A stretch of 64,000 nt of DNA, taken from NCBI RefSeq assembly GCF_027941915.1, contig NZ_CP116009.1, forward strand, positions 558,001 to 622,000, given 5' to 3'. A model generated the notes under the pieces. That model saw only the letters and a program-made list of their open reading frames with translations. It searched no databases and was not told the origin of the DNA. Below are positions 35,199 to 44,766 of the stretch, piece by piece; the first letter of the stretch is position 1; each line of letters opens with the position of its first letter. The DNA comes from Ramlibacter tataouinensis (GTDB lineage Bacteria; Pseudomonadota; Gammaproteobacteria; Burkholderiales; Burkholderiaceae_C). The translations under genes were made by a program, and so were the position numbers.

Positions 35199-36488
35199 CT
35201 AGAACTCTTCCCAGTCGGCGCCGCCGGCGGCGGGGCCCTTGCGGGTGGCCGGGGCGATGGCCGCGGCATAGGCCGGCGGCAAGGCGTTGGACGGCTGCGG
35301 CGCGCGCACCCGGATCGGCGGCGGCGCCGGCGATTGCGCCTCGGCCGGCACCGGCTGCAGCGGCGTGATCGACGCCTCCGGCGCGTTGCCGGTGCGGAAG
35401 CGCGACACCAGGACCTGCAGCGCCGTGGCCTGGTCCTTCAGCGACTCGGTGGCCGCGGCAGCCTCCTCCACCAGCGAGGCGTTCTGCTGCACCACCCGCT
35501 CCATCTGGGCGACGGCGCCGTTGACCTGGCCGATGCCGGCGCTCTGCTCCTGGCTGGCGGCGGCGATCTCGGCGATCAGGCTGCTGACCTTCTGCACCGA
35601 CATCACCACGCCCACCATGGTGTGGCCGGCGGCGTCGACCCGGGTCGAGCCGGTCTGCACCTTCTGCTCGGAGTCGGCGATCAGGCCCTTGATCTCCTTG
35701 GCGGCGGCGGTGGTGCGGTGCGCCAGGTTGCGCACCTCGGCGGCGACCACCGCGAAGCCGCGGCCCTGCTCGCCGGCACGCGCCGCTTCCACCGCGGCGT
35801 TGAGCGCCAGGATGTTGGTCTGGAAGGCGATGCCGTCGATCACGCCGATGATGTCGCCGATGCGGCGCGAGGCATCCAGGATGTCGTCCATGGTGCGCAC
35901 CACGTCGTCGACCGCCTCGCCGCCCTTGCGCGCGGTGTCGGCCGCGTCGGCCGCCAGCTTGCTGGCCTGGCGCGCGTTCTCGGCGTTGTTGGCCACGGTG
36001 GAGGTCAGCTCCTCGATCGAGCTGGCGGTCTCCTCCAGCGTGCTGGCCTGCTCCTCGGTGCGCTGCGACAGGTCCAGGTTGCCCTGGGCGATCTGCGAGC
36101 TGGTGTCGGCCACGGCGCCGGCGCCGCGCGCGACCTCGCCCACCAGCGTGCGCAGGCCGCCCACCATGGTCTCCAGGCTGCGCAGCATCCGCTGCGTCTC
36201 GCCATGCGAGCTGACCTCGACCCGCCCGGTGAGGTCGCCCTGGGCGACGCGCTCGATCACGTCGGCGGCACCGCGGATCGAGCGCAGGATGCCCTCGCGC
36301 ACCTGCATGCGCAGCCAGACCGCCGCGACGGTGGCCAGCAGGATGACGGCACCCATGGTGGCGGCCGGCCCGAGGCCGGCGATGTCCACGCCGTACAGCC
36401 CGATGGCGGCCACCAGCAGCAGCGCGATGAACTGCACGAGCACCATGGCGCTGATCTTCGCGGCCACCGAAATTTCGGAGATCGACAT
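35199..36488 (-). CDS. Methyl-accepting chemotaxis protein, short, with C-terminal CheR-docking motif
   Basis: The 429-residue receptor has two membrane helices (about 15-33 and 42-58) with almost no periplasmic loop, so it should sense inside the membrane or cytoplasm. A HAMP domain and a signalling helix bundle with the hairpin tip [20 protein letters not shown] follow. It ends with DWEEF, which fits the xWxxF pentapeptide that tethers CheR. Large parts of its signalling domain are nearly identical in DNA to the next receptor gene. Confidence 0.95.
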   Translation of the reverse strand: MSISEISVAAKISAMVLVQFIALLLVAAIGLYGVDIAGLGPAATMGAVILLATVAAVWLRMQVREGILRSIRGAADVIERVAQGDLTGRVEVSSHGETQRMLRSLETMVGGLRTLVGEVARGAGAVADTSSQIAQGNLDLSQRTEEQASTLEETASSIEELTSTVANNAENARQASKLAADAADTARKGGEAVDDVVRTMDDILDASRRIGDIIGVIDGIAFQTNILALNAAVEAARAGEQGRGFAVVAAEVRNLAHRTTAAAKEIKGLIADSEQKVQTGSTRVDAAGHTMVGVVMSVQKVSSLIAEIAAASQEQSAGIGQVNGAVAQMERVVQQNASLVEEAAAATESLKDQATALQVLVSRFRTGNAPEASITPLQPVPAEAQSPAPPPIRVRAPQPSNALPPAYAAAIAPATRKGPAAGGADWEEF

Positions 36489-36503
36489 GTCGGGCCCCTT
36501 TCC

Positions 36504-38069
36504 TCAGAGTTCCTGCCAGTTGCTGTCGGTGGGCGGCTCCTGCCGCACGCGGCTGGCCAGCCCCGGGTAGGCGCGCGCCAGCGCGGGCTTGGGCGGGCGC
36601 ACCCGGATCGGCGGCGGTGCCGCCTGCACCGGCGCGCGCGCCGCCAGCGACTCGATCGCGGCCGCCGCATGCGCGTCGCCGATCCGGAAGCGCGAGATCG
36701 ACTTCAGCAGCGCACCGGCCTGCTCCTTGAGCGACTCGGTGGCCGCGGTGGCTTGCTCCACCAGCGAGGCGTTCTGCTGCACCACCTGCTCCATCTGGGC
36801 GACGGCGGTGTTGACCTGGCCGATGCCGGCGCTCTGCTCCTGGCTGGCGGCGGCGATCTCGGCGATCAGGCCGCTGACCTTGCGCACCGAATCGACGATC
36901 TCCTGCATGGTGCGCCCGGCGGCATCGACCTGGCGCGTGCCGGCATCGACCTTCTGCACCGAGTCGCCGATCAGGCCCTTGATCTCCTTGGCGGCGGCGG
37001 CGCTGCGCTGGGCCAGCCCGCGCACTTCGGCGGCCACCACGGCGAAGCCGCGGCCCTGCTCGCCGGCGCGCGCCGCCTCCACCGCGGCGTTGAGCGCCAG
37101 GATGTTGGTCTGGAAGGCGATGCCGTCGATCACGCCGATGATGTCGCCGATGCGGCGCGAGGAGCCGGCGATGTCGTTCATGGTCGCGACCACCTGCGAC
37201 ACCGCCTGGCCGCCCTTGCGGGCGATCTCGGAGGCGTCGGCCGCGAGCTGGCTGGCCTGGCGCGCGTTGTCGGCGTTGTGGGCCACGGTGGAGGTCAGCT
37301 CCTCCATCGAGCTGGCGGTCTCCTCCAGCGTGCTGGCCTGCTCCTCGGTGCGCTGCGACAGGTCCAGGTGGCCCTGGGCGATCTGCGAGCTGGTGTCGGC
37401 CACGGTGCGGGCGCTGCGCTGCACTTCGCTGGCCAGCGTGCGCAGCTTCTGCGTCATGTCCTCCAGCGCGTCCGCCAGCTTGCGGGTATGGAACTGGTCC
37501 ATGCCCTGGGCGGCGACCGTCAGGTCGCCGTCGGCCACCCGCCGCACCATGTGCACGGCATTGCGCAGCGGGCCGACGTTGGCGGCCCGGGTCCAGTCGC
37601 GGAACTTCCAGGCCAGCAGGCAGGCGGCGGCGAACACCAGACCGAGGATCACGGCGGCCTGCAGCAGCAGTTCATTGCTGTCCCTGGCCAGCCGGTCGTT
37701 CTCGCGCTGGGCGGCGATCAGCGCCTGGTCGCTCTTGCGGGCCGATTCGTCGGCCCGCTCGCGCAGGCCGTTGAGGTGGGCTTCGGCCGAAGCGCGCAGC
37801 GCGGCCGCTTCGCCGGGGTCCATGCCCGGCGCATCGGCGCGCTGCGGCGAGCGCTCGAACTCGGCCATCTCGCGGCGCAGGTAGTTCTCCTCGCCCTTGG
37901 CGCGGCCGGCGGCCATGCCGTGGTCGCGCACCAGGTTCATCGCGGCATCCGCATCGGCGCGAACCTGCTGGATGCCGTAGTAGCCGAGGCCGGCGGCGAG
38001 CGCGGTGGTGAACAGCAGCACGGCGATCAGCAGGTTCAGCATCGCGTCGGCGGTGAGCTTCTTCAGCAT
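36504..38069 (-). CDS. Methyl-accepting chemotaxis protein with periplasmic helical sensor
   Basis: The 521-residue receptor has membrane helices near residues 10-30 and 185-205 flanking a charged periplasmic domain of about 150 residues, probably a four-helix bundle. HAMP and the signalling domain follow, with the same hairpin tip as its neighbour. The C-terminus NWQEL resembles the NWETF-type CheR tether with Leu replacing Phe. It lies 11 bp after cheW and 15 bp before the short receptor gene. Confidence 0.95.
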   Translation of the reverse strand: MLKKLTADAMLNLLIAVLLFTTALAAGLGYYGIQQVRADADAAMNLVRDHGMAAGRAKGEENYLRREMAEFERSPQRADAPGMDPGEAAALRASAEAHLNGLRERADESARKSDQALIAAQRENDRLARDSNELLLQAAVILGLVFAAACLLAWKFRDWTRAANVGPLRNAVHMVRRVADGDLTVAAQGMDQFHTRKLADALEDMTQKLRTLASEVQRSARTVADTSSQIAQGHLDLSQRTEEQASTLEETASSMEELTSTVAHNADNARQASQLAADASEIARKGGQAVSQVVATMNDIAGSSRRIGDIIGVIDGIAFQTNILALNAAVEAARAGEQGRGFAVVAAEVRGLAQRSAAAAKEIKGLIGDSVQKVDAGTRQVDAAGRTMQEIVDSVRKVSGLIAEIAAASQEQSAGIGQVNTAVAQMEQVVQQNASLVEQATAATESLKEQAGALLKSISRFRIGDAHAAAAIESLAARAPVQAAPPPIRVRPPKPALARAYPGLASRVRQEPPTDSNWQEL

Positions 38070-38080
38070 GGGCGGGTTCC

Positions 38081-38593
38081 TCAGTGCGTGGCGGCGTCCA
38101 CCAGGGCCATGTCGGCCGAGGTCATCAGCTTCTCGATGTCCAGCAGGATCAGCAGTTCTTCCTCGACCGTCGCCAACCCGGTGATGTAGCGCGTGTCGAA
38201 GGTGGCGGAGGCGAACTCGGGCGTCGGCCGGATCGCCTCCTCGGGCAGCGCCAGCACGTCGGACACCGAATCGACCACCGCGCCGACCACCCGCGAGGCC
38301 ACGTTCAGGATGATCACCACGGTGAATTCGTCGTAGTCGGCCTTGTCCAGCCGGAACTTCACCCGCAGGTCGAGGATGGGCACGATCACCCCGCGCAGGT
38401 TGATCACGCCCTTGATGAAGGCCGGCGAGTTGGCGATCGCGGTCGGCGGCTCCCAGCCGCGGATCTCCTGCACCTTCAGGATGTCGATGGCATAGGCCTC
38501 GGCTCCCAGGCGGAAGGTGAGGAACTCGCGCCGCTGCGCGGGCGCGGCCATGGCGCTGTCGCCGGGGTTGCGAAAGGGGGCGTGTGTCTGCAT
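38081..38593 (-). CDS. cheW: Chemotaxis coupling protein CheW
   Basis: The 170-residue protein is a single CheW-like SH3-type domain ([22 protein letters not shown] at the start, [28 protein letters not shown]). It links receptors to CheA. An alternative start at the internal Met ([10 protein letters not shown]) would give 156 residues. It lies 25 bp after cheA. Confidence 0.96.
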   Translation of the reverse strand: MQTHAPFRNPGDSAMAAPAQRREFLTFRLGAEAYAIDILKVQEIRGWEPPTAIANSPAFIKGVINLRGVIVPILDLRVKFRLDKADYDEFTVVIILNVASRVVGAVVDSVSDVLALPEEAIRPTPEFASATFDTRYITGLATVEEELLILLDIEKLMTSADMALVDAATH

Positions 38594-38618
38594 GGGTTGC
38601 GGCTCCGGGGTGCTGCGC

Positions 38619-40742
38619 TCAGGCGTGCGAGGCCTGGCGGCCGCTGCAACGGCGCACCAGGTGGCTCACGTCGAGGATCAGGGCGACCGAGCCGTCGCCC
38701 ATGACGGTGGCGCCCGACAGGCCCGGCACGCGCCGGAAATTGGCCTCCAGGCTCTTGACCACGATCTGCTGCTGGCCGACCAGCTCGTCCACCACCAGGG
38801 CCACGCGCTGGCCTTCGGCTTCGACGATGACGGCGATGGTGTCGGCCGCTTCGGCCGGCTGCTGCGGCGGGAACAGGCGCGCCAGGTGCAGCACCGGCAG
38901 GTAGTCCTCGCGCACCCGCAGCATGTCGCCGTGGCCGGGCAGGCTGTGGATCTCGCCGGGCTGCACGCGCAGCGACTCGGCCACCGCCGACAGCGGCAGC
39001 ACGTAGATCGCATTGCCGATGGCCACCGTCATCGCCTCGATGATGGCCAGCGTCAGCGGCACGCTGACGGTGACGGTGGTGCCCCAGCCGGCGGCTGACG
39101 ACAGCTCGACCGTGCCGCCCAGCGCCTGGATGTTGCGACGGACCACGTCCATGCCGACCCCGCGGCCGGACAGCTCGGTCACCTGCTCGGCGGTGGAGAA
39201 CCCCGGCATGAACACCAGCTGCCAGACCTGCGCGTCGCTGGCGTCGGCCGGCACCGGGATGCCGCGCCGGGCCGCCTGCGCCAGGATGCGCCGGCGGTCC
39301 AGCCCGCGGCCGTCGTCGCTGACCTCGATCACCACGTTGCCGCCGCGCTGGGTGGCGTGCAGGCGCAAGGTGCCCACCGGCGGCTTGCCGGCTTCGGCGC
39401 GCTCGTCGGGCGTTTCCAGCCCGTGGTCGACCGCGTTGCGCACCAGGTGGGTGAGCGGGTCCGAGATCTTCTCGATCAGGCCGCGGTCCAGCTCGGTGCT
39501 CTCGCCGCCGAAGCGCAGCTCGACCCGCTTGCCCAGGCGCGAGCCGAGCTCGTGCACCAGCCGCGGGAAGCGCGAGAACACATTGGAGATCGGCAGCATG
39601 CGGATCGCCAGCACCGCTTCCTGCAGGTTGCGCGTGTGGCGCGACAGGTCGGCCAGGCCGCCCTCGGAGAAACGGCCGTCGCCGCCCTCGCCCGCCAGAT
39701 TGCTGCTGCGCGCCAGCATGGCTTCGGTGATCACCAGCTCGCCCACCAGGTTGACCAGCAGGTCGATCTTCTCGGTGGCCACCCGGATGTAGCCGGTGTC
39801 GGTGGCGGCCAGCCCGACCGGCTCGTGCAGGTCGGCGGCGGCCGGCTGCGCCGTGGCTGCCGGCTGCGGTGCCGTGGCTGGCTGCGGCGCCGGGGCAACC
39901 GCGGGTTCCGGCCGCTCGGACTCGGCGGGAGCGGCCGCCGCGCGCTTGCGGCGGAATTCGTCGGGATCGACGAACAGCTCGTCGCCCAGGTCGGCGCCTG
40001 CCACCGGGGCGGGGCTGGCGGCCTGTGCCTCGGCCGCCAGCGCGGGAGTCCCGGCGGGCTGGCGCGGCTCGATCGCCACCAGCTCCGGCGCCACCAGCAG
40101 CGCCAGCACGCTCTGCAAATCCATCGCCGTGCCTTCGAGCTCGACGTCGAAGGCGACGCTGCCGCCGGCCACGTTGTCGATCTGCGTCTCGCCCACGGTG
40201 CCCATCTCGGCCAGCCCGGCCAGCATCATCTCCAGCTCGGCATCGGCGATGGCCTCGGCCAGCGGCCCGAGCTGCACGCGGAAGGCCCGCCGCACCGGCC
40301 CCGGCAGGTCGCCCTGTGCGCCGGCGCGCGGGCGCGCCAGCTGGTCGCGCAGCAGCGCTTCCACCACCAAGGTCTCGGGCGCCTTGTCGGACAGCCCGCG
40401 GTGGCACAGCGCCTGCGCCTGCACCGCATCGCCGGCGCGCAGCAGCGCCTGCACGTCGGCGGCTTCCAGGGCGCGCTCCTGCTTGCGCAGGACGTCCAGC
40501 AGGTTCTCCTGCAGGTGGGCCAGCGCCGCCATGTCGTGGCAGCCCAGCATGGCGGCGCTGCCCTTGATCGAATGCACGGCGCGGAAGATCGCGTTCAGGT
40601 CGGCCTGCCAGTCGCCGTCCGCCTGTTCGGGCTGCAGCCGCAGCAGGATCGACTCGACCTGGGCCAGGTGCTCGTGCGTTTCCTCGAAGAAGATCTCGCG
40701 GTACGCGTTGGCGTCGCCGAAGGCGGTGGAGGGCTGGTTCAT
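38619..40742 (-). CDS. cheA: Chemotaxis sensor kinase CheA
   Basis: The 707-residue kinase has an HPt domain ([13 protein letters not shown], His57), a central region, and a second conserved segment with an Ala/Pro-rich linker (about 240-310). Then come the dimerisation domain, the ATPase ([26 protein letters not shown]) and a C-terminal CheW-like regulatory domain. The order is that of single-HPt CheA proteins, not of the long multi-HPt ChpA. It autophosphorylates in response to receptors and passes phosphate to CheY, CheB and perhaps the two-domain regulator. It starts 16 bp after cheY. Confidence 0.96.
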   Translation of the reverse strand: MNQPSTAFGDANAYREIFFEETHEHLAQVESILLRLQPEQADGDWQADLNAIFRAVHSIKGSAAMLGCHDMAALAHLQENLLDVLRKQERALEAADVQALLRAGDAVQAQALCHRGLSDKAPETLVVEALLRDQLARPRAGAQGDLPGPVRRAFRVQLGPLAEAIADAELEMMLAGLAEMGTVGETQIDNVAGGSVAFDVELEGTAMDLQSVLALLVAPELVAIEPRQPAGTPALAAEAQAASPAPVAGADLGDELFVDPDEFRRKRAAAAPAESERPEPAVAPAPQPATAPQPAATAQPAAADLHEPVGLAATDTGYIRVATEKIDLLVNLVGELVITEAMLARSSNLAGEGGDGRFSEGGLADLSRHTRNLQEAVLAIRMLPISNVFSRFPRLVHELGSRLGKRVELRFGGESTELDRGLIEKISDPLTHLVRNAVDHGLETPDERAEAGKPPVGTLRLHATQRGGNVVIEVSDDGRGLDRRRILAQAARRGIPVPADASDAQVWQLVFMPGFSTAEQVTELSGRGVGMDVVRRNIQALGGTVELSSAAGWGTTVTVSVPLTLAIIEAMTVAIGNAIYVLPLSAVAESLRVQPGEIHSLPGHGDMLRVREDYLPVLHLARLFPPQQPAEAADTIAVIVEAEGQRVALVVDELVGQQQIVVKSLEANFRRVPGLSGATVMGDGSVALILDVSHLVRRCSGRQASHA

Positions 40743-40758
40743 GGCCGCGCCTGGAGGG

Positions 40759-41136
40759 TCAAACGAACTTGCCTACGATGTCCAGCATGCGCTGGGGGTC
40801 GAACGGCTTGGCCATCCAGCCGGTGGCGCCGGCCTCGCGGCCCTTCTGCTTGAGCAGCGGATCGACCTCGGTGGACAGCACGATCAGCGCCACCGCGTCG
40901 TACTGCGGCAGCCGCCGCAGCTCGCGCACCAGCGTCACGCCGTCCATGACCGGCATGTTGTGGTCGGTCACGACCAGGTCGAACTGGCGCTGCTGCGCCA
41001 GTTGCAGCGCCTCGGCGCCGTCGCCCGCCTCCGACACCTCGTAGCCGGCGCCGGCCAGCACGGCCGACACCATCTTGCGCATGGAGCGCGTGTCGTCGAC
41101 GACCAGGATGGACTTGCCTGTCATGGTCGTGCTCAT
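40759..41136 (-). CDS. cheY: Single-domain response regulator, CheY type
   Basis: The 125-residue protein is a lone receiver domain with the acidic pair in VVDDTRSMR, phospho-Asp58 in VVTDHNMPVMDG, Ser in VLSTE and Lys in MAKPFD. It is the natural phosphate acceptor of the adjacent CheA. ATG 41136 overlaps the stop of the upstream regulator gene; a second Met (MTGKSI) four codons on is also possible. There is no cheZ gene in the window. Confidence 0.95.
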   Translation of the reverse strand: MSTTMTGKSILVVDDTRSMRKMVSAVLAGAGYEVSEAGDGAEALQLAQQRQFDLVVTDHNMPVMDGVTLVRELRRLPQYDAVALIVLSTEVDPLLKQKGREAGATGWMAKPFDPQRMLDIVGKFV

Positions 41137-41993
41137 TTGCGCGCCGCCCGCTCGGCCTGCTTGCGCCCGCTGGGCAGGAACTTGGCGATCACCTCCAGCA
41201 GGCGGTCTTCGTCCAGCGGCTTGGTGAGGTACTCGTCGCAGCCGGCCAGCGAGCCGCGCAGCTTGTCGAACGGCGAGCTGCGGCTGGTCAGCATGACCAC
41301 CGCCGTCTTGCGGATCGCCTGCTTGTTCGACTTGATCAGCTTGCAGACCTGGTAGCCGTCGATGCCGGGCAGCACCACGTCGAGGAACACGCAGGTGTAC
41401 TCGTGCGTGCCGGACAGGCCGATCGCCTCCTCGCCGGTCTCGGCGAAATCCACCTCGAAGCCGAACGGCGCCAGCTTGGCCTGCATGAAGGCGCGCACCG
41501 TGGCGTTGTCGTCGACCACCAGCACGGTGTCGCCCATCATCCGCTGGGCGGCGCCGGCTTGCGCCGCCGCCTGCGGCGAACTGGAACGCGATGCCCCCGG
41601 CAGGCTGCGGCGCAGGTGGGCGTGGGCATCGACCGGCGGCGCCACGAAGGGCGCGCCGTCGTCGCCGCCGGAGACCACGTCGTCCAGCGCCTGCAGCAGC
41701 CGGGCCCATTGCAGCGGGCGCGGCAGCACCGGGAAGTCGGTGCCCTGGGCGCTGGTGCCGATCAGCACCGAGGGCAGGCCGGCGCGCTTGTGCAGCGACC
41801 GGAACTCCTTCATGGCCTCGGGCTTGTCGGCGTCCACCAGGTAGACGTCGGGCGTGCGGCCGGGGGTGCCCGGCTCGAACTGGGCGAAGCCGGGGTCGCG
41901 CCGGGCCGCCAGCGCGAAGATGCTGGCCAGCATGGCGCGCTCGACGTCATTGAAGCCGATGACGTCGACGAGGTAGTGGTCGTTGGGATTCAC
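41133..41993 (-). CDS. Two-domain regulator: degenerate receiver plus functional receiver
   Basis: The 286-residue protein starts at GTG 41993, which overlaps the stop of the kinase gene before it (GTGA) and has AGGA upstream. Residues about 6-105 look like a receiver that has lost key residues: an Asp remains in VYLVDAD (Asp54), but the Lys is Arg in LPRPLQWARLL and the acidic pair is missing. After a linker, residues 155-275 are an intact receiver (VLVVDDNATVR, Asp205 in CVFLDVVLPG, Lys in YLTKPLD). No output domain is present. It could bind a partner through the pseudo-receiver while being phosphorylated by CheA. Confidence 0.88.
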   Translation of the reverse strand: MNPNDHYLVDVIGFNDVERAMLASIFALAARRDPGFAQFEPGTPGRTPDVYLVDADKPEAMKEFRSLHKRAGLPSVLIGTSAQGTDFPVLPRPLQWARLLQALDDVVSGGDDGAPFVAPPVDAHAHLRRSLPGASRSSSPQAAAQAGAAQRMMGDTVLVVDDNATVRAFMQAKLAPFGFEVDFAETGEEAIGLSGTHEYTCVFLDVVLPGIDGYQVCKLIKSNKQAIRKTAVVMLTSRSSPFDKLRGSLAGCDEYLTKPLDEDRLLEVIAKFLPSGRKQAERAARK

Positions 41994-42760
41994 GTTGCAT
42001 TCCTGGTAAGCACCGCCTGCCCGTCGGGCAGGCGGTGGGCCGGGTCCTTGGCCATGAGGGCATCCAGCAGCGGCTGCCAGTGCGCGCGCTCGGCGCACAG
42101 CCGCGGCACCGGGGCGATCAGGTGCTGCGCCTGCAGCTCCGCCGGCGTCTCGCCCCCATAGGCCGGCCACCCGGTCAGCCACTCGTGCAGCAGCACGCCC
42201 AGGCTGTACACGTCGGCCGCCGGCGCGGCCGGCGCCCCCTGCGACTGCTCGGGCGCGGCGTAGCGCGGCGAGCCGACCACCGTACCGGGAGCCGGACCGG
42301 GCGTGCCGGCGGGCACGGCCTCGCCGAGGTCGGCCAGCACCAGCGAGCCGTCGGCGCGCCGCAGCAAATTGGCGGGCTTGAGGTCGCGATGCACCCAGCC
42401 GCGGCGGTGCAGGTGGGCCAGGGCGCCGCCCAGTTCGGCCAGCCAGCGGCGCACCTGGGCATCGGCGAAACCGCCGGCGGGCGGGGCAGGCAAGGCGCCG
42501 CCCTGCGCCCATTCGCTGGCCAGCCAGGGGCCCTGCGGGCCGCGGCCACAACCGAGCGGCCGCAGCAGGTGGGGATGCCGGAAGGTGGCGAGCAGCCGGT
42601 GCTCGCGCGCCAGGTCGGCGCCCGCGCACACCTTGACGGCGGCGGTGCGCCCCTGCGCGTCGAGGGCCCGGTACACGGTGGAGCGGCGGCCGCGGCCCAG
42701 CACCGCTTGCAGTTCCCAAGGACCGGCGAAGACGGCGGCTTGCACTTCCAGCGCGGTCAT
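41990..42760 (-). CDS. Serine/threonine protein kinase, minimal catalytic domain
   Basis: The 256-residue protein is a Hanks-type kinase with nothing attached. The Gly loop is LGRGRRSTVY, the ATP Lys is Lys43 (AAVKVCAG), the catalytic loop is HRDLKPAN (Asp126) and the metal motif is DLG (144-146) in place of DFG, followed by the APE motif. All key catalytic residues are kept. It overlaps the upstream kinase gene by 4 bp and the downstream regulator by 4 bp, so the three are probably made together. The substrate is likely within the chemosensory system, but this is inference. Confidence 0.9.
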   Translation of the reverse strand: MTALEVQAAVFAGPWELQAVLGRGRRSTVYRALDAQGRTAAVKVCAGADLAREHRLLATFRHPHLLRPLGCGRGPQGPWLASEWAQGGALPAPPAGGFADAQVRRWLAELGGALAHLHRRGWVHRDLKPANLLRRADGSLVLADLGEAVPAGTPGPAPGTVVGSPRYAAPEQSQGAPAAPAADVYSLGVLLHEWLTGWPAYGGETPAELQAQHLIAPVPRLCAERAHWQPLLDALMAKDPAHRLPDGQAVLTRNAT

Positions 42761-44376
42761 GCCTGCAACCGGTCGAGGTCGTCCAGCAGTTCGCCGGCCG
42801 AGGCGTAGCGCTGCTGCGGGTCCTTGGCCATCAGCCGGTCGAGCACCGGCTGCAGGTGCCGGTGCTGCGGCGGCAGCGCGGGCACCGGCGCCTCCACGTG
42901 CAGGCGCAGCAGGTCGTGGGTGGTGGTGGCGTGATAGGGCTTGTTGCCGGTGAGCATCTCGTAGGCCAGCACGCCCAGGCTGTACAGGTCGGAGCGGGCA
43001 TCGACGCGGTGGCCCTGGGCCTGCTCCGGGCTCAGGTAGTAGGGCGTGCCCACCACTTCGCCGGCGCCGGTGTCGGTGATCAGCATGGAGACCTGCTTGG
43101 CCACGCCGAAGTCGGTGATGGCGACGATGCCGTCCTGCCGGACCATGATGTTGTCCGGCTTGAGGTCGCGGTGCACGATGTTGGCGTGGTGGATCGCCTC
43201 CAGCCCGGCGGCGATCTGGCGCAGGTAGTACAGCGCGATGGCCGGGTCCAGCAGGCGGCGGATGCGGCTGCGCAGGTCGCCCAGCGGGAAGTACTCCATC
43301 GCGATGTAGGCGCTGCCGGCCGAGAAGCCCTGGCGGAAGAAGTGCGCCACGTTCGGGTGGTCGATGCCCGAGAGCAGCGCGTATTCCTGCAGGAAGCGCT
43401 GCAGGCCGGCGTCGCCCTCGGGGCCGTCCATGCGCATCACCTTGAGCACCTGGGTCGGGCCGCCGCCCACCGGCTGCGCCAGGTAGACCGAGGCGTTGCC
43501 GCCCTCGCCGATCTTGCGCAGCACGCGGTAGTCCTCGATCAGCAGGTTGCCGCTGCCGGTGGGCGCGCCGGCGCTGGCGCGGGCGATCTGCTGGTTGAGC
43601 AGCAGCGACTCGCGCAGCATGGCGTAGTGGCTGGGCGGCGTGGTCGAACCGGCGCGAGCCACCAGGCCGCTGATCTCCGTGAGCTCCAGGAACGATTCGT
43701 CCGGCAGCCCGATGGTGGCGCTGCGCCCGCTCTCGACCCGGGTGCCGGCTGCCAGCCGGGTGCCGGCCGAGGCCACCAGGCCCCAGCGCAGGTCAGCGGC
43801 CACGCCCTCCAGCAGCCGGGCGATCTCCACCGCCTCGCCGGTGGCGTGCACCATGCGCTCGGCGTTGCTGGCGCGCGGCGTCACCTCGCCCGCCCCCAGG
43901 TGCACCCCCACTGCGATCCACAGCGGCGGCACGCCCGCGGCCTCCAGCTGCGGCCCGATCCGGGCCGCCAGCTGCATCGCCTCGTGCACCGTCAGGATGG
44001 CCGCGTGCAGGCCGCGCTTGGCATGGGTCGGCACCCGGTCCTTCGGGTTGTGCGTGAAGACGCACAGGATGGAGTCGGGCCGCCGCTGGGCGATCTCGCC
44101 GCCCAGCTTGAGTGCCGCCGACGACAGCATGCGCCGGGCTTCGTTGACGAAGGCGGTCAGCTCGGGGCCGGCCACGGTGGAGCAGGCCGCGGTGAAGTTG
44201 TGCAGGCGCGCGTACAGGAAGGTGCTGATGGCCCCCTCGTCGTCGGCCGGCCTCGGAGTCGGCGGCCGGCTTTCCTCGATGGCGGAGGGGTGGGACGGCG
44301 TGAACAGCGGCTCGAGCGGGGCCGCCTCGGTGGCCGGGAACTCAGCGCCGTCGGAGGAAAAGCGGCCGTGTCCCAT
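42757..44376 (-). CDS. Serine/threonine kinase with an N-terminal cyclase-like domain
   Basis: The 539-residue protein heads the chemosensory operon. Residues about 48-215 resemble a class III nucleotide cyclase. The first metal-binding Asp (FADI in active cyclases) is Arg57 in FLYARLHNFT, while the second (Asp101 in RRPDSILCVF) is kept, so catalysis is doubtful and a sensor or partner-binding role is more likely. Residues 282-535 are a complete Hanks-type kinase: Gly loop IGEGGNASVY, Lys312, HRDLKPDN (Asp404), DFG (422-424), GTPYYLSPEQ. No membrane helix is seen. GGAGG lies ten bases before ATG 44376. Confidence 0.92.
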   Translation of the reverse strand: MGHGRFSSDGAEFPATEAAPLEPLFTPSHPSAIEESRPPTPRPADDEGAISTFLYARLHNFTAACSTVAGPELTAFVNEARRMLSSAALKLGGEIAQRRPDSILCVFTHNPKDRVPTHAKRGLHAAILTVHEAMQLAARIGPQLEAAGVPPLWIAVGVHLGAGEVTPRASNAERMVHATGEAVEIARLLEGVAADLRWGLVASAGTRLAAGTRVESGRSATIGLPDESFLELTEISGLVARAGSTTPPSHYAMLRESLLLNQQIARASAGAPTGSGNLLIEDYRVLRKIGEGGNASVYLAQPVGGGPTQVLKVMRMDGPEGDAGLQRFLQEYALLSGIDHPNVAHFFRQGFSAGSAYIAMEYFPLGDLRSRIRRLLDPAIALYYLRQIAAGLEAIHHANIVHRDLKPDNIMVRQDGIVAITDFGVAKQVSMLITDTGAGEVVGTPYYLSPEQAQGHRVDARSDLYSLGVLAYEMLTGNKPYHATTTHDLLRLHVEAPVPALPPQHRHLQPVLDRLMAKDPQQRYASAGELLDDLDRLQA

Positions 44377-44766
44377 CGTTCAGGCCGCCTCCCGTGCGCG
44401 CCAGGAAGAATGGGGAGGCCTGGGGAGCCGGTACTGCCGTTGGCACTGCATGGTCGATGGGGAGCGTGGTCACGATGACCGCCACGATGGATGAGGTTGG
44501 ACTTGGGGCCCGTTGTACCTCAACAGCAGTCGACACGTCACCAGTTGTTACACCGAGCCGGATCGCATCCGCGACAGCCGGTCGCGCCGGGGCGACGCGC
44601 GGTCCGCCGGCGTGGGGCCAGCGAAATCCGGGACGTGCGGGCGCTGGGGGCCCTGCCCGCCGGAAGTTGGCGCAGCGGCTTGCAGCTCCACCCGACCGTT
44701 GCGCGGGACGCTCCGCGCAACGATCGGCGCGCGGACAGTTCGTTGCAGGCGTCCCTGCTCGTCGCA
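44377..44766. other. 390-bp intergenic region between chemosensory operon and monooxygenase gene
   Basis: Both flanking genes are on the minus strand, so this contains the end of the monooxygenase transcript and the promoter of the chemosensory operon. The only clear structure is a 10-bp inverted repeat at 44697-44722. No reading frame here has convincing codon bias or a ribosome site, and I see no clear promoter. Confidence 0.6.
44697..44722 (-). terminator. GC-rich hairpin after the monooxygenase gene, possible terminator
   Basis: CGTTGCGCGG and CCGCGCAACG flank six bases. It lies 44 bp after the monooxygenase stop codon on the minus strand. There is no T-run on either side, so if it ends transcription it would be by a hairpin-only or Rho-assisted mechanism. 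Confidence 0.4.

Noticed and set aside
42757..44376. Active adenylate cyclase fused to a kinase
   Set aside because: The first metal-binding Asp is replaced by Arg57, so nucleotide cyclase activity is not supported.
44697..44722. 10-bp inverted repeat as a transposon end or attachment site
   Set aside because: There is only one copy, no target duplication and no transposase; a transcription-end hairpin after the monooxygenase gene is simpler.
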